Shown: positions 10,731 to 21,600 of the stretch, one piece after another
Layout of the letters: each line of letters opens with the position of its first letter
Numbering within the stretch: the first letter of the stretch is position 1
Assembly (NCBI RefSeq): GCF_022539665.2
Contig: NC_081335.1
Span: forward strand, 5,394,001 to 5,458,000
Source: Daphnia carinata
Taxonomy: Eukaryota > Arthropoda > Branchiopoda > Diplostraca > Daphniidae
Direction of reading: 5' to 3'
DNA: 64,000 bases
Made by a program: the position numbers and the translations under genes
The notes under the pieces: generated by a model
Database searches by the model: none
What the model saw: only the letters and a program-made list of their open reading frames with translations
Told to the model about the DNA's origin: nothing

Positions 10731-11905
10731 TTACATATCCGGCCGCGGATTAGCTTTAGCCCGGCGACCGGAACGTTTTGTTGTTGGCGCGGGGGCGATA
10801 TAGACTGGGCGATATAGGGGATCAGAGTCAATGTTAAAATCCTCCCTTAAAATTCTCTTCTTTACGCGAGTTGTTTTCATCGTTAACTAGTGGCTGCCTA
10901 AGTTTTTCACGCAACTGACGAGCGGGAGGCTTGCGGGTTTTTCTGTTTGCAGCCTCTTCGATCGCATTTTTCTCCGGCGTGGCCGTAAGTATCCTCGTCC
11001 GGCTTTGTGGCCTCTTCCTGCCACGCACACTGGAGATTGGGCTAACCCTAGGAAACGGTTGCAAATTTACCGGGAGCACAATCGGACTAGAAACACTATG
11101 AGATCTGGCCCGAGCGGGCGTTGACAGAACTTGTAAGACGGTTCGATCGTTTGCTAGCGCTTCTTCTGGAGAATGCGAAACTGATAAATCGGTTTCAGGT
11201 GCCGCAGAAGCAGACAACGGATCAGACGGATTGGTCGACAGCGACTCTATAATTTAAAAAAAAATGTCATTTTCCAAATATATCAATCAAAATAACTTAA
11301 AATTTAATTTACCAATTGGACGATCAGTGGCAAATGACGGCATATAGAGCGAAGCAGGGAAAATGTTTCTATTGAAAGGAGAAATGCCGCTGTTTTAAAA
11401 TCCTGATATGATGTTCTCTGGAGTGAATGACAATAAATAAGGATCCCCAGTCAACTCCGCAACTTCGTGAATGCTGATTCTCTTGCCGGGATTAAGATTC
11501 AGCCAATCTTAAACCTGTTTCTTAAAGCAGAGTTAAATGGCCCGAAAACGGCGATGTCCAATGGCTGCAGCCGATGAGAGCAGTGAGGCGGAAACGCCAC
11601 CATATGAATTTCGCTTTCCTTTGCGAAAGATATAACTTTGCAGTCCATGTGGCTGCTGTGGTTGTCAAGTAAAAGAAGAATCAAATTGTCAATGGAACAG
11701 TAAAAAAACTTCTTGAAGTGCTGAAGTGCCATCAAAAAAGTGTCGGCGTTGATCCAAGCACTAGGATGGGCATTACCAAGACAACCAGATGGTCCATGGG
11801 AAGACATTGACGAAAGGACGTTTTTACGGAGAATATGTAGACGGGTGGACAATGAGTTCCAGCATCACAGATGAAGCCAACCATGGTAGTGGTAACTCCA
11901 CGATT
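10731..11905 (-). pseudogene. Pogo-type transposase of element B, 3' part
   Basis: On the minus strand the frame starts abruptly at ~11905 with TTMVGFICDAG and continues, after a frame change at ~11815, through the DDE_1 core LLLLDNHSSH (second catalytic Asp intact, ~11690-11660) and LQPLDIAVFGPF (~11570-11535). It then passes an intron at 11312-11247 (donor GTAAAT, acceptor TATAG) into a serine/basic tail ending with a stop at 10731-10733. An in-frame stop lies near 11385. It is related to, but clearly diverged from, the transposase of element A and shares an intron position. The N-terminal half is missing because BEL/Pao sequence replaces it at ~11905. Confidence 0.75.
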
Positions 11906-12745
11906 GGATCTTTCCCGTGGAAAGTCCTAAAACGAATTTTGCGAAGCCGGCCCGTTAGACCGAGCGCCTGAGCCGCGTCCTCACGCAACAAAGTAGCTTG
12001 GCCTTCGGAGTCCAGTAGGGCGAAGACGTCGAGTGTTCGATCACCAGCACGAAGACGAACTGGAACAACGGCCAAAAGCACATTTGATGCTGAACGGGGA
12101 GCAATAGCGAGAGTCTGGGGTCCTGGAACGTAGCTCGAATCTTCATTCGGAGGTGGAAAACGGCGGTGTCCACTCCACTCGGGGAAAACTCTTTCCGCAC
12201 CATGCAGCAACGAATGATGGCGAGCACGGTATCCGGACGATTCACAGTCCGGCTTTGAACGACAGTCGGTACTTCGATGTTTCCCTCCAAGGCAATTGAA
12301 GCAGATACCTTTCTCTTTTACCACCAACGCTCGATGGTCCGGCGACTTCCGCCGAAATTCCGCACAGCTACTCAGTCGATGAGCCTCACCGCAGCTCGGA
12401 CACTCGATGACAGCTTCTCTCGTGGCCTGGGTAGACAAAACGGTCGGAGGTGGACGGACGGGTGGTGGCTTCGGAACTGAAGGCTTGATCGAAGGGTATC
12501 TGACGAGGTTAGGATGGTCAAAAGTGACACGCTTTCCGCGAGACTCCATCTTGGGAGCTAGATCAAAAGACGAATTAGCAATTCAGGTAGGCAAGAACGG
12601 CAGAGTAACCCCGGGGCGCTTTCAGCAGCGGGGAGATGAGGCGCAGAACATTAGGGCCTACCCATTCGGTCAGAATGGCTAAGCGTTGTGCGTCGTTCGA
12701 GATGACGTCGTGGACGAGAGCCTGGAGGCGCGAGGGAAAGAGAAG
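11905..12745 (-). pseudogene. BEL/Pao gag C-terminus and protease
   Basis: Minus-strand reading from ~12745 gives a BEL/Pao gag segment (LVHDVISNDAQRLAIL). After a frame change near 12565, a 241-codon frame begins at 12549 with two zinc-knuckle-like Cys/His clusters (CPSCGEAHRLSSC and CFNCLGGKHRSTDC), then the A17-type protease region with LLDSEGQATLL. The usual active-site DSGSQ reads DSEGQ here, so the protease is probably dead. The piece ends where it joins the pogo B transposase. Its orientation is opposite to the BEL integrase piece directly to the right. Confidence 0.8.
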
Positions 12746-14571
12746 CCAGTCCCGTGGATCCCCGTCGCCAATAGAGTTTCAGAGATCCTCGATTCAACTA
12801 CCCCGCAGCAGTGGCGCCATGTTCCGGGCATCCTAAACCCGGCGGATGAATGCAGCCGTGGCTCTTGTCCGTCCGAGCTTGACCCGAATCATCGTTGGTA
12901 CCGCGGACCGGAGTTTCTCACTCTACCACCCGAACATTGGCTAGCCCAGATGCCGGATAGTGAGCTATGCGACACCGAAGATGACTATCGCCTGCCTAGC
13001 TATCGTCGTTTCTAGCGGACCCATAGACCATTTTGCCGCCCGTATCGACAATGTGCATCGTCTCGTACGCATTGTCGCCTGGATTGGGAGATTTACCACC
13101 AACACGCGTATCCTCGTAGATCGAAGACGGACCGAGCGAGAGATAAATCCAGACGGCAGCCGTGTAGATCCGCCATCTGAACCGATCAGAAGCTGAAAAC
13201 GGGCCGGCAGCAAAGTGCGGACTAATTGAAGTCCGTCCGTCTCTTGTTAATCCGTATCTCGCAACGCGTTTCCTTTCCTGACGACTTACATCGGCTGCAG
13301 AAAGGGAAAACGATCCGTCCTGAATCCCGGCTACTGAAGCTTTTCGTCTACCTCGACAGTGCCGGAATTATTCGTGTCGGTGGCCGCCTCGAAAATGCCC
13401 CGATCAGCACCGAAGCTCGACATTCTGCGGTTCTCGACCCGAAACATACTGTAACCAAGTTATTCATTAGATGGGCGCATTTTTCAGTTGCCCATGGGCG
13501 AGTTGACCGGACACTGGCCGAAGTGCGTGCTCGGTATTGGGTGCTGCGAGGACGTGAAGCAGTGAAGTCCGTGATAACTTTCTGCCCCTACTGTTCTCGG
13601 ATGAGAGCTCGGCCGTTCTAGCCAATGATGGCCCCGCTTCCGGCAGAACGGGTTCAGCCGTTTAACCCGCCATTTACCAGTGTCAGTGTGGACTATCTTA
13701 GCCCGTTCCCTATTTCGATCGGCCGTCGTACGGAAAACCGTTGGATAGCCCTGTTTACCTGCCTCTCCACCCGCGCGATCCATCTGAAGATAGCCCCGTC
13801 TCTGGATGTCGACTCTTCCTGATGGTATTTACCCGCATCGTCAGCCGACGAGGTGCCCCTGCTGACGTCTTGAGCGATAACGGCCCAAACCTAACGGCTG
13901 GAGAACGTGAGCTGCGTGAAGCAGTAACCCGCCTAAACGACGCCAAAATCGTCGATCAGCTCGCGCGAAAGGAGATCCGCTGGCATTTCCCCCCGCCTTC
14001 TGCTCCGCATTTTGGAGGTGTATGGGAGCGGCTTGTGCGCTCTTGCAAAGACGCCCTCCGCGCAATCCTCGGCCAGCAAACGGTAAAGGAGACCTTCGCT
14101 ACCGTTGTCATCGAAGTTGAGGCGCTGCTGAATAACCACCCGTTAACCTACTTGGGAGCAGATCCCCAGGAGTTCGAGCCCTTAACCCCGAACCATTTTT
14201 TGTAGGGGCGACCCAATCCCCATTTACCCGCTGAAGTCATCAATCCGGAGATTATGTGTTTTCGTCGCCGGTGGTTTCATGCGCAACAGCTTGTAGACCA
14301 GGTGTGGAGTCGCTGGTTGCGTGAATGTCTCCCAACTCTTACGACCCGCAACAAATGGACGGAGACGGAAAAGAACTTAGAAGCCAAGGATATGGTGCTT
14401 ATGGTCGATCCGAAGTCCCCGCGCGGCCATTGGCAAATCGGTCGCGTCGAAAAGGTGTTGCCTGGACCCGATGGTGTAGTACGCGCAGCTGAAGTCATTA
14501 CAAAGTCCGGCAAAACCTACACCCGCCCGGTTACGATGCTGTGTCGCGTCAAAGCCTTTAATGCTGCTTGA
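12746..14571 (+). pseudogene. BEL/Pao pol C-terminus: integrase
   Basis: From ~12750 the plus strand encodes the end of the RNase H/linker region (VPGILNPADECSRG, then WYRGPEFL). A frame break around 13015-13225 is followed by a zinc-binding region with H...H and CPYCSRM (~13480-13600), a stop at 13619, and the core with VDYLSPFPI, LSDNGPNL (second Asp, ~13875) and the FGGVWERLVRSCKDAL block holding the catalytic Glu (~14015-14060). The C-terminal domain ends with a TGA at 14569-14571. Several stops and frame changes make it inactive. Reverse transcriptase and most of RNase H are absent. Confidence 0.85.
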
Positions 14572-14593
14572 AATTTGCCGCAGCAGGGCCGGC

Positions 14594-14895
14594 TGTGTTA
14601 CCGAGTTGCCATGGCAACTCATATCGGGCTTCGCGCGCCAAACATTTACCCTACCTTTTTTTTTATTTAGCGGCCTATTGTATCGCAAATCTTAAGTCAT
14701 TGGTTTTTTTAATAGACGCTATGATTAAAGACGTGTAAGGGCGTCAGACGTTTTTCGACCGTGCTACCCGTCAGGTCGCTCGCGTTTTCCCGTTTGTCTT
14801 AAGTTTAAATATAGTATTTTTTCACAAGTTCGACGTTCGTTTTCGTTTTTCCGCAATACGCTGCAGATTTGTTTAGTTTGCAAAAGGCACCTACA
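14594..14895 (+). mobile_element. Possible BEL/Pao 3' LTR
   Basis: The position directly after the pol stop and a purine-rich tract (cagcagggccggc) fits a 3' LTR. The block starts TGTGTTACCGAG and could end CACCTACA at ~14895 (TG...CA). No second copy exists in the window to confirm the borders, so the limits are tentative. Confidence 0.35.
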
Positions 14896-14917
14896 GTGGT
14901 CGTTTTGATGGGATGAA

Positions 14918-15548
14918 ACTGTGAAGGAAAGACGGGCAAAAGCAATGAAAGGTCGATGGGCCACTACAGCAGACGTTTTGGCTGGCAGAAAGTGGGAAGG
15001 CGGGCAGAGCGTGGTTGGACGGGCAGAAACAGTGAGTGGGTCGGCGGACAACGAAAGGCAACTCTTGATTTGTAAAAAAAAATTAAGAGTAGACGGGCGA
15101 AAAATAGTGATGGGTCGATTTTCTGCAATATAGCGTTAACATTCGCTAGCGCCACCTATCCCCCGGCCTTGGACGGGCCCATAGATACTAGTCTGTACTA
15201 TATAAAAAAAATGTCGTGAGCCATACAACATGCGTTTTGGTGGACCGACGGGCAGAGTGTGGACCGACGGGCAGAGAGTGGGCCGACGGGCAACAACGGC
15301 GGGTTTCTTGGGGAGCAAAGTGGTTGGCGGGCAGAACCAAAAAGTGGGTGGACGGGTAACTATAGCTGGCGTTTTGACGGGCGGAGACTGTGATAAAGGG
15401 ACGAGCAAATGACAAAAAAGGTGGATGTGCCCCAACAGCACGCGGGCAGAGAATGGTTTGACAGGCAGAGAGAGGGTCGACGGGCAATAACAGCGGACTT
15501 CTTAGCGAGCAGAAGCTAAAAGTGGGTGGACGGACAACTATAGCGGGC
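14918..15548 (+). repeat. Degenerate GGACGGGCAGA minisatellite
   Basis: Variants of GTGGNCGGGCAGA recur many times (for example ~14930, 14997, 15013, 15240, 15256, 15276, 15330, 15350, 15375, 15440, 15475, 15525), often spaced 15-60 bases apart. They alternate with a second motif, ACTATAGCNGGCGTTTT or close variants. The array is strongly G-biased on the plus strand. It contains no convincing coding region; minus-strand open frames here are by-products of the repeat. Confidence 0.7.
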
Positions 15549-15582
15549 GAATAAAATAAACTGTTTTTGACGGGAAAAACTT

Positions 15583-15732
15583 GCACGCATGGAGTGTCCC
15601 AACCCGTGGCTTATCCCTAGGATATAGTGGTGGCAAAAAAAATTCACCTGAATTTTTTACCTTACTATTTCTCCCACCTTTGCCACCCCATATCCTAAAG
15701 CTAAGCCGCGGGTAGGGACACTCCATGCGTGC
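15583..15732. mobile_element. Foldback MITE with ~54 bp inverted arms
   Basis: The left arm starts GCACGCATGGAGTGTCCC and the reverse complement of the right arm starts identically. Homology continues for ~54 bases to TGGCAAA with a handful of mismatches, leaving a ~40 base AT-rich loop. The whole unit is 150 bp and has no coding capacity. No clear target-site duplication was found in the immediate flanks, so the superfamily is unknown. Confidence 0.8.
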
Positions 15733-17395
15733 GATTTTAGATTTTACATTAAAAAATTGGAGATAAAGAGCATTCCTTTATCTTTCGAATGGAAAAAACC
15801 CGATAATTTTGCGTCCAATATTTCTATACGAAAAAAATTCGGGCGTGAGACACCGTAGGGCGTATCCTACGCGTGTTAAAACAGCAAAATTGGACGGGGG
15901 TGATCAAATTCTTCTGGTGGGTACTGTATTTTAATTAGATTTTTCACGGAAAGTGCGTCATTGCGCTTACCAACCGTGTTTTGGGATCCAATCACGTAGT
16001 AGCGACATTTACACTGAATGGTTAGACCCATCCCAGTAAAGGGCTTGCTAGACAAAAGTTATCATTCTACGTATAGTTGATGTGGCCCGTACAGGGAACG
16101 ACCGATACCTGTATCATCCAACCAAGACTGGATAGAGAAATAAGAACTGTCCAGTTGTCATGCTAGACTTAGGGTATCCTAGGAAGAGCAGTGGTAGCTC
16201 GTTGGTAATATTCTACCTCCAACAATGTGGGGTAGATAGTATGAACCTCTTCGAAACTTGGGTACCGCTTATAGGTCTTGAGGATATATCATTTGAAAAT
16301 ATCACGAGGATACCATATCTTATTCTTTATCTTCTCTTTCCTTCGCGTGAGAGGAAGTCTGCTCTTTTTGGCTATTGGTCCAGGTACTTCCATTCTATTT
16401 GCATTCATAATATTTGTTAAAAATAACTTTCTCGTTAAAACATATTTGCAACGAGGAATGTTACGTGTCCCGTTCTCTTTTCTATGCTAGAACAACAATT
16501 TTAACTCTTAAAAAAACAAAAGAATAGCAGGAATGATTTACATACACCGAAGGCATAATGCTCGTTGGATTGACTATTTACACGCATCAATTAAGTGTTA
16601 CATCACAGATTGTTACAAGTTTCATACCCCATAACAGTATCCTGTCATGTACCCCCATCTCGTGTCCTGATTCCATTTCCCCTCAATAGATGGCACACCG
16701 GAACGTAGGCGACGAGTCGTCTGCTCGCAGTTACGCATGGCAGTCTGTGATCTCGCCGTCTACTGTGTGGTTGAAAGAAGGAGCTTTGCGTTATCGCTGG
16801 CTTCCCTTCGCGAACTTGTGTGAAATTGTGTTAAGTGTTTCCCCTGACTAATACACTTCGTCTAGTGTGACTTTTGGAATTATTCATCCATATTTCCGTC
16901 TATTCGTGCTCGCTGTTACGATTCTGGGTACAACGCCGGCCACATCCGTAATACAGATACAGTTCTTCTCAGCCAGTCGTTGCAAAATGCTCCACTGGGT
17001 ATTGAGAAGCAAACAAGTGCGCTTGATCTCCCTAAAAGCGTAAACTCCGAACCAGTAACGGAAAAACGCTAGCCTAACGTTTGCAAGTAAAAATAGCAAA
17101 GATAACACAAAGAGCAACGAAGCATTAGACGTTCAAGTAAACAGCAACAAAATAACGAACAACAGCTATATTATTCTAGATACACTGCGGATCTTGTCGG
17201 CAAAGATAGTAAATCAGGAACGAAGTTCAGCGGAATGTTTTCTCAGCCATTAGGAAAAGCAGAGAATCACTATGCCGTCATTATTATCCTCTGCTCTTGG
17301 ACATAGGAATTCGACAAAACGTCGGGTTTAAAGGGTTTATCCCTGTGTGTGTTTTAAAGGGTTTAAAAACATTTATTTGAGAAAAAAATTAAATT
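15733..17395. other. No gene recognised
   Basis: AT-rich sequence with scattered short frames. A moderately GC-rich patch at ~16680-16880 has some LTR- or promoter-like character but no borders I can defend. No domain or RNA gene was recognised. Confidence 0.3.
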
Positions 17396-17397
17396 TT

Positions 17398-17672
17398 CTT
17401 TACCCATAGCTACGCCCAATCTTTACTACACAACTCGTGAGGAGTCTCAGGTCCAGAAAACGATGCAGGAAGTCACGTACGACTCTTACGGAAAAGAATC
17501 GTATCGCGAAATCCTAAGCAACACCAACAAGGGATCCTCTTATTGGGTTTCACCTGAAGGTCAAAAATTCACTTTGTCTTGAACTACTGATGATGCTGGA
17601 TTCCAGCCCAAAGGTAATCACTTGCCCGTCGCTCCTGTCCACGAATACGAACTTCCAGTCGCCTTTGTCCAC
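17398..17672 (+). pseudogene. Dead RR-type cuticle protein exon
   Basis: This is a copy of the third exon of the cuticle gene at 41.1-41.8 kb, including the last bases of the preceding intron (TTTACCCATAG). Sequence matches from the exon start at 17410 to ~17672. A one-base insertion near 17422 shifts the frame, and the Trp codon of the chitin-binding motif is a TGA at 17580-17582. Exons 1 and 2 are not seen upstream. It is a truncated duplicate of a cuticle gene that lies ~24 kb away in this window. Confidence 0.85.
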
Positions 17673-19300
17673 ATGTTATCATATATCATCATTATATGAT
17701 CACATGACACCTGATTATATGATACACACCTGATCACATGTTATCATTATATGTCACTTTATGCAACTGCATTCACCGATCACGAAATGAGAAAAAATAA
17801 GAGATGGTGGGAATACTGCCTTAATTTACGCCAGAAGCCTATTTTAGCAAATTTTTCTTCTTGTGGTTGAAAAACCTTATCCGTCAAGGGCCAAAAACAA
17901 CTTTTCCAACGAGGACCCATTTTGTTCTTGTCCTGCATAAATATTAGGACCAATTAAGGATGGGAAAATGTAGAGATTTACTAATCAAGACAGCAAAGAC
18001 CAGAAATATGAAATGCCAAATTTTACTTACGTTGCACTAGACTCAATGTTCATGCATATCCTCTATTGCACTGTATAAAAATTTTGTGTGGGAATGATTC
18101 ATTTCAAGGAAACAACCTTTGTAGGTATCAATAATTAAAAGACTGCTGTGCTTATTCTACTATTTCGTCTAACTATAATAGTATTTAAGTTACCTCTGAG
18201 ATGTAGGACGAAAAAACTTCAGGTCCGATTGAACTGTTTTCCATTAGTTTACATTCTTGAGGCTAGCCTGGATCTACATTTGGTGTTTAAAGTGCACCTG
18301 AAAGTGTCAATACTTCAGAGAAAGTTCAATACATGATGAAATAATGGCAAACTATACGTTGGTATGATGACGATCGACAGCAAAAGTTGATGAGCATTAC
18401 TGAAGACACGGATGATGTTGAAGTGAACGGTGAACTTGAGTGCATTCACCCAACATTTTAAAACTATAAAAAACACTACGATTTCGCAAGTCTCAGTTTT
18501 TAAACGAAGAACTGTTGCTAATTTGGCAACGTCAGGATCGGAGATGGGAAATCGGGAACGAAGGGCAGAGTCACCGAACACCTCACCGACTGACGATTAC
18601 CGCACTTAGAGAGAACACCTGTCCGTTTACGGTCGCCTCCTCTAAACAATCGTAGTATTCTACTCTCGTGTCCATTACTCCTCCTGTGTTCCTCTATCGT
18701 TCTTTGCTCAAGTACTGGCAGGCAACCAGTACTTAACTAACTTGAGTTTTTCCTTGTGTTAATACTAGCTGGCAACCAGTATTTCCCTTTCGTGTCGACC
18801 TGTCTATGTCGACGAACTCGCGTGGTAAACTGCTCACAGCAAGGCACCATTACCTGTTATTTTTCTCATGTGGACTGGCAATACGCCAGAAATACAATTC
18901 TAGTTTCTCCGAACGTCCCTTTTTTTTGTCGCGTCCGTGCGTAAAGGCAATAGAAACATCTTATTTCGAAAACCGATAAACCTTTTTACACAACGAGAAT
19001 GATCGTCTGCAATGCGCCGAATTTCGCACAATGACGCCTAATCGCCTTTGACAGTATAGCAAGCAAAGTTTACTTTTACTATTTTCGCACGTTTTAATTA
19101 AAGCAATCAATTTTCTTTTTGTTGAAACATGTTTTTTAAAATGCGAGTTTTTTAAAACTGGTAGCATGCTTAGTTCAAAATCAATAAAACGCGTGAAAAG
19201 TCCGAAAATGGAGAATGCAAGCTTTCGATATGCTTTCGTTCTGGCTGCAACTACATAGCTGCAGGTTTGATTCCGCAAAAATATCTACATTTACAGAAAT
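17673..19300. other. Mostly unassigned; short palindromic and GGCAACCAGT motifs
   Basis: 17675-17760 contains repeated ATATGAT/ATCATAT and TGATCACATG words forming small palindromes. 18710-18785 holds TACTGGCAGGCAACCAGTA and a second, related ACTAGCTGGCAACCAGTA, each an inverted repeat. No gene was recognised on either strand. Confidence 0.35.
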
Positions 19301-19309
19301 TCCTAACGA

Positions 19310-19372
19310 TTTCAAGTGATTTCAATTGATTTCAAGTGATTTCAGTGATTCCACGTGATTCCAAGGGATTCT
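19310..19372 (+). repeat. GATTTCAAGT short tandem repeat
   Basis: About six imperfect units of a ten-base word (GATTTCAAGT, with variants GATTTCAATT, GATTCCACGT, GATTCCAAGG) run head to tail. The array is too short to define a function. Confidence 0.7.
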
Positions 19373-19399
19373 TTTCGAAAATGCCTTTTTTCACTGTGT

Positions 19400-20560
19400 T
19401 ACCTTGTCTCATTTACCAGTGGCAATCCATTTTTTCAGCAACTTCTGAAAAAGCTGTCGCTGAATCTGCCCCTGTGGCGATTACTAATGCAGAGAGTGGC
19501 TCGCAAGATCAATCTGAAGATCCGATTGATTTCCTGCTGAGAACCAAACCTGTGTCATCGAACCTGTGCCAAAGTCGGAAGATGATTACGGAATGCAAAA
19601 GAAGTGCACCGAAAGAGCGCTGAAGGTTCAGCTTGCTGACCTGATGAAGGAGAAGCATTTGGCTGTTTCGGTTAACAAACAGCTGGCAGAAATCATCGAC
19701 AGGATGGAATTGGAAGCCACGGAAGACAGCGCTGTGCGTGCGGAACTCACCAGGCAAAACATCGAGTTGCAAGACGAGTTACTCAAGAAGGACTGTGATC
19801 TGCAGCGGGCTGAGCAAGAAATGAAAGACATCGTCTTTTCTAAGCATCAAGGTCTAAACAAGGTTGGTCTAATGCAGAAGAAAATCTGGAACCTCAAGAT
19901 TCGTCGAATGAGTTATGAAGAACGTATGTCTCGCCTGGAAAAGGAATTGGCTGATAAGGAGAATCAACGAAAAGTAGAGCAAGTTCATCAACAAGCTAAG
20001 ATGGAGCATACGATGGCGCTACATGCCAAACAGCTGAACGACATTAAGTCGGAGAACAAGGTTGTCGTACAAAGGATTGTAAAGGAACACCAGCTCGGAC
20101 GGACAACGTGTCCATTACGAATCCGCAAAGGCAGGGTTGCGCAACCAACTTGAGACGGAACATCAAGCGCGTCTGCATTCGGCATTAGAGGAGGCCCAAT
20201 ACACGGCTAAGTATTCCGAGGTTTTTTTACAAGTTTCAATGCAAGTGCGAAGCTTCCGCAACAGCGCCGATTCAGCGCGCATGACGGCTGAACACCTAGC
20301 CACGAATCTGGAAGAGTGTAAGAAGAAATTTTCAGAGATGGAGACAGCAAACCGCCTTCTGAAAGAGGCGCTGCACAAACAAAAAGCGACCTCAGATGCT
20401 TATTTCGAGGAACTTCTCGCCAACCAAAAACCATTGGCCGAATGCGCAACTTTCACGGAAAATTGCCCGAAAACCGTATAGGCATATCGAGCAATTGCAA
20501 CGAAGAATCAAAGAATTGGAGAAACGCGCTGACAAGGACGTAGAAGTAGTTGGACCTTAA
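19400..20560 (+). pseudogene. Coiled-coil protein gene relic
   Basis: The plus strand encodes a long, highly charged helical protein in successive frames: 19440-19560 (acidic N-terminal part), 19566-20105, 20107-20445 and 20465-20560, ending with a TAA. Glu/Lys/Gln/Leu heptads dominate (for example MSRLEKELADKENQ and IEQLQRRIKELEKRA). Frame changes occur near 19560, 20105 and 20450 without good splice signals, so it is more likely a decayed copy than a spliced gene, although the remainder is remarkably clean. I do not recognise the family; taxilin-like or structural coiled-coil proteins are possibilities. Confidence 0.55.
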
Positions 20561-20894
20561 TACTACAAACCTTGGGAGTCGAGTGTAACGCTGGAACGAG
20601 CAAGATTAAGTCGGCGTATTACGCAAAATCACGAATCCATCATCCCGGCAAGCATCGAGACTCGCCTGACCAGAAGAAGCATGAAACCATTTTCAAAACT
20701 ATTAAATATGGCTAGGAAGTCATATCTAATAGTAGCCATGCGCGGCAAAAATATGATAAATGGCTCGACTTGACATCGGTTCGACTGGCCCATCAAGCGA
20801 AGTATTGTTAACGGATTTCGAGCTCTCCGATAACAACCAGATGTATAGTTTAACCTTGCCCACAAAAACACCGCGCAACTTTTTTTAAACCTGT

Positions 20895-21600
20895 TGGCTT
20901 GACTTTTAAGTCACGAGTAGTAACGTAAAGCGCCGTTCGTGTTACTGCCCAGTCACCGTCTATATGAGTGATGGGAACGATGTTTTGTCATCTCCCCTCG
21001 ACTCTGGGATGTTCTGACATCGGGTAATTACATGCACCCGTGTAGTTCTGTCTGCACGGAAATTTACGCTACTACATTGAAATTCCACCCTTTCCTCTTC
21101 TTCGAAGATGGAAACCAAAATTCAAGTGTGCAAGATTGCCATCATACCATCCTTAACTACGACCGGCTATAAAAGGATTCTGATTGATCGGCTTTATCTT
21201 ACCCCGGTCAAACAAACATGACGACAACAACATGTCCAAGGTAAACAAAAGTGGTTGGACTTTTAAGTACGAGTAATAAAGGGGATCGCCGTGTGTGTGT
21301 GGCTGCCCGGTAAGCATCCAAGTGAGTCTTGGGAATGATGATTTATCATTCTTTCGTGACTCTGGGATTCTCTAACATTCAGTAATTACACATACCCGTG
21401 TAGTCTTATCTACATTGGAATTTGCTTTATTACTTTGAATATACCACCCTCTCGTTTTCCTTGAGGACAGAACCAAACTACAACATATGCTAGACATTCG
21501 TCAAACCACCATTGGCTGCTTACAAACAGTTCCTGTGTGAGCGGCTTTATCGGATCTCGATTGGAGCTTACCTATAAACGGTGGTTCTGATCAGAGCCAT
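20895..21600 (+). repeat. ~350 bp direct tandem duplication
   Basis: Unit 1 (~20895-21240) and unit 2 (~21255-21600) share ordered blocks: GGNNTGACTTTTAAGT, GAGTAGTAA/GAGTAATAA, CTGCCCRGT, GGGAAYGATG, GACTCTGGGAT, GTAATTACAYRYACCCGTGTAG, CACCCTYTC and CGGCTTTATC. Unit 1 contains a TATAAAAG. The units are diverged, so the duplication is old. No coding domain was recognised. Confidence 0.7.

Noticed and set aside
14764-15586. Overlapping minus-strand frames rich in Pro, Ser and Arg
   Set aside because: They follow the minisatellite period and repeat across frames, so they are by-products of the repeat.
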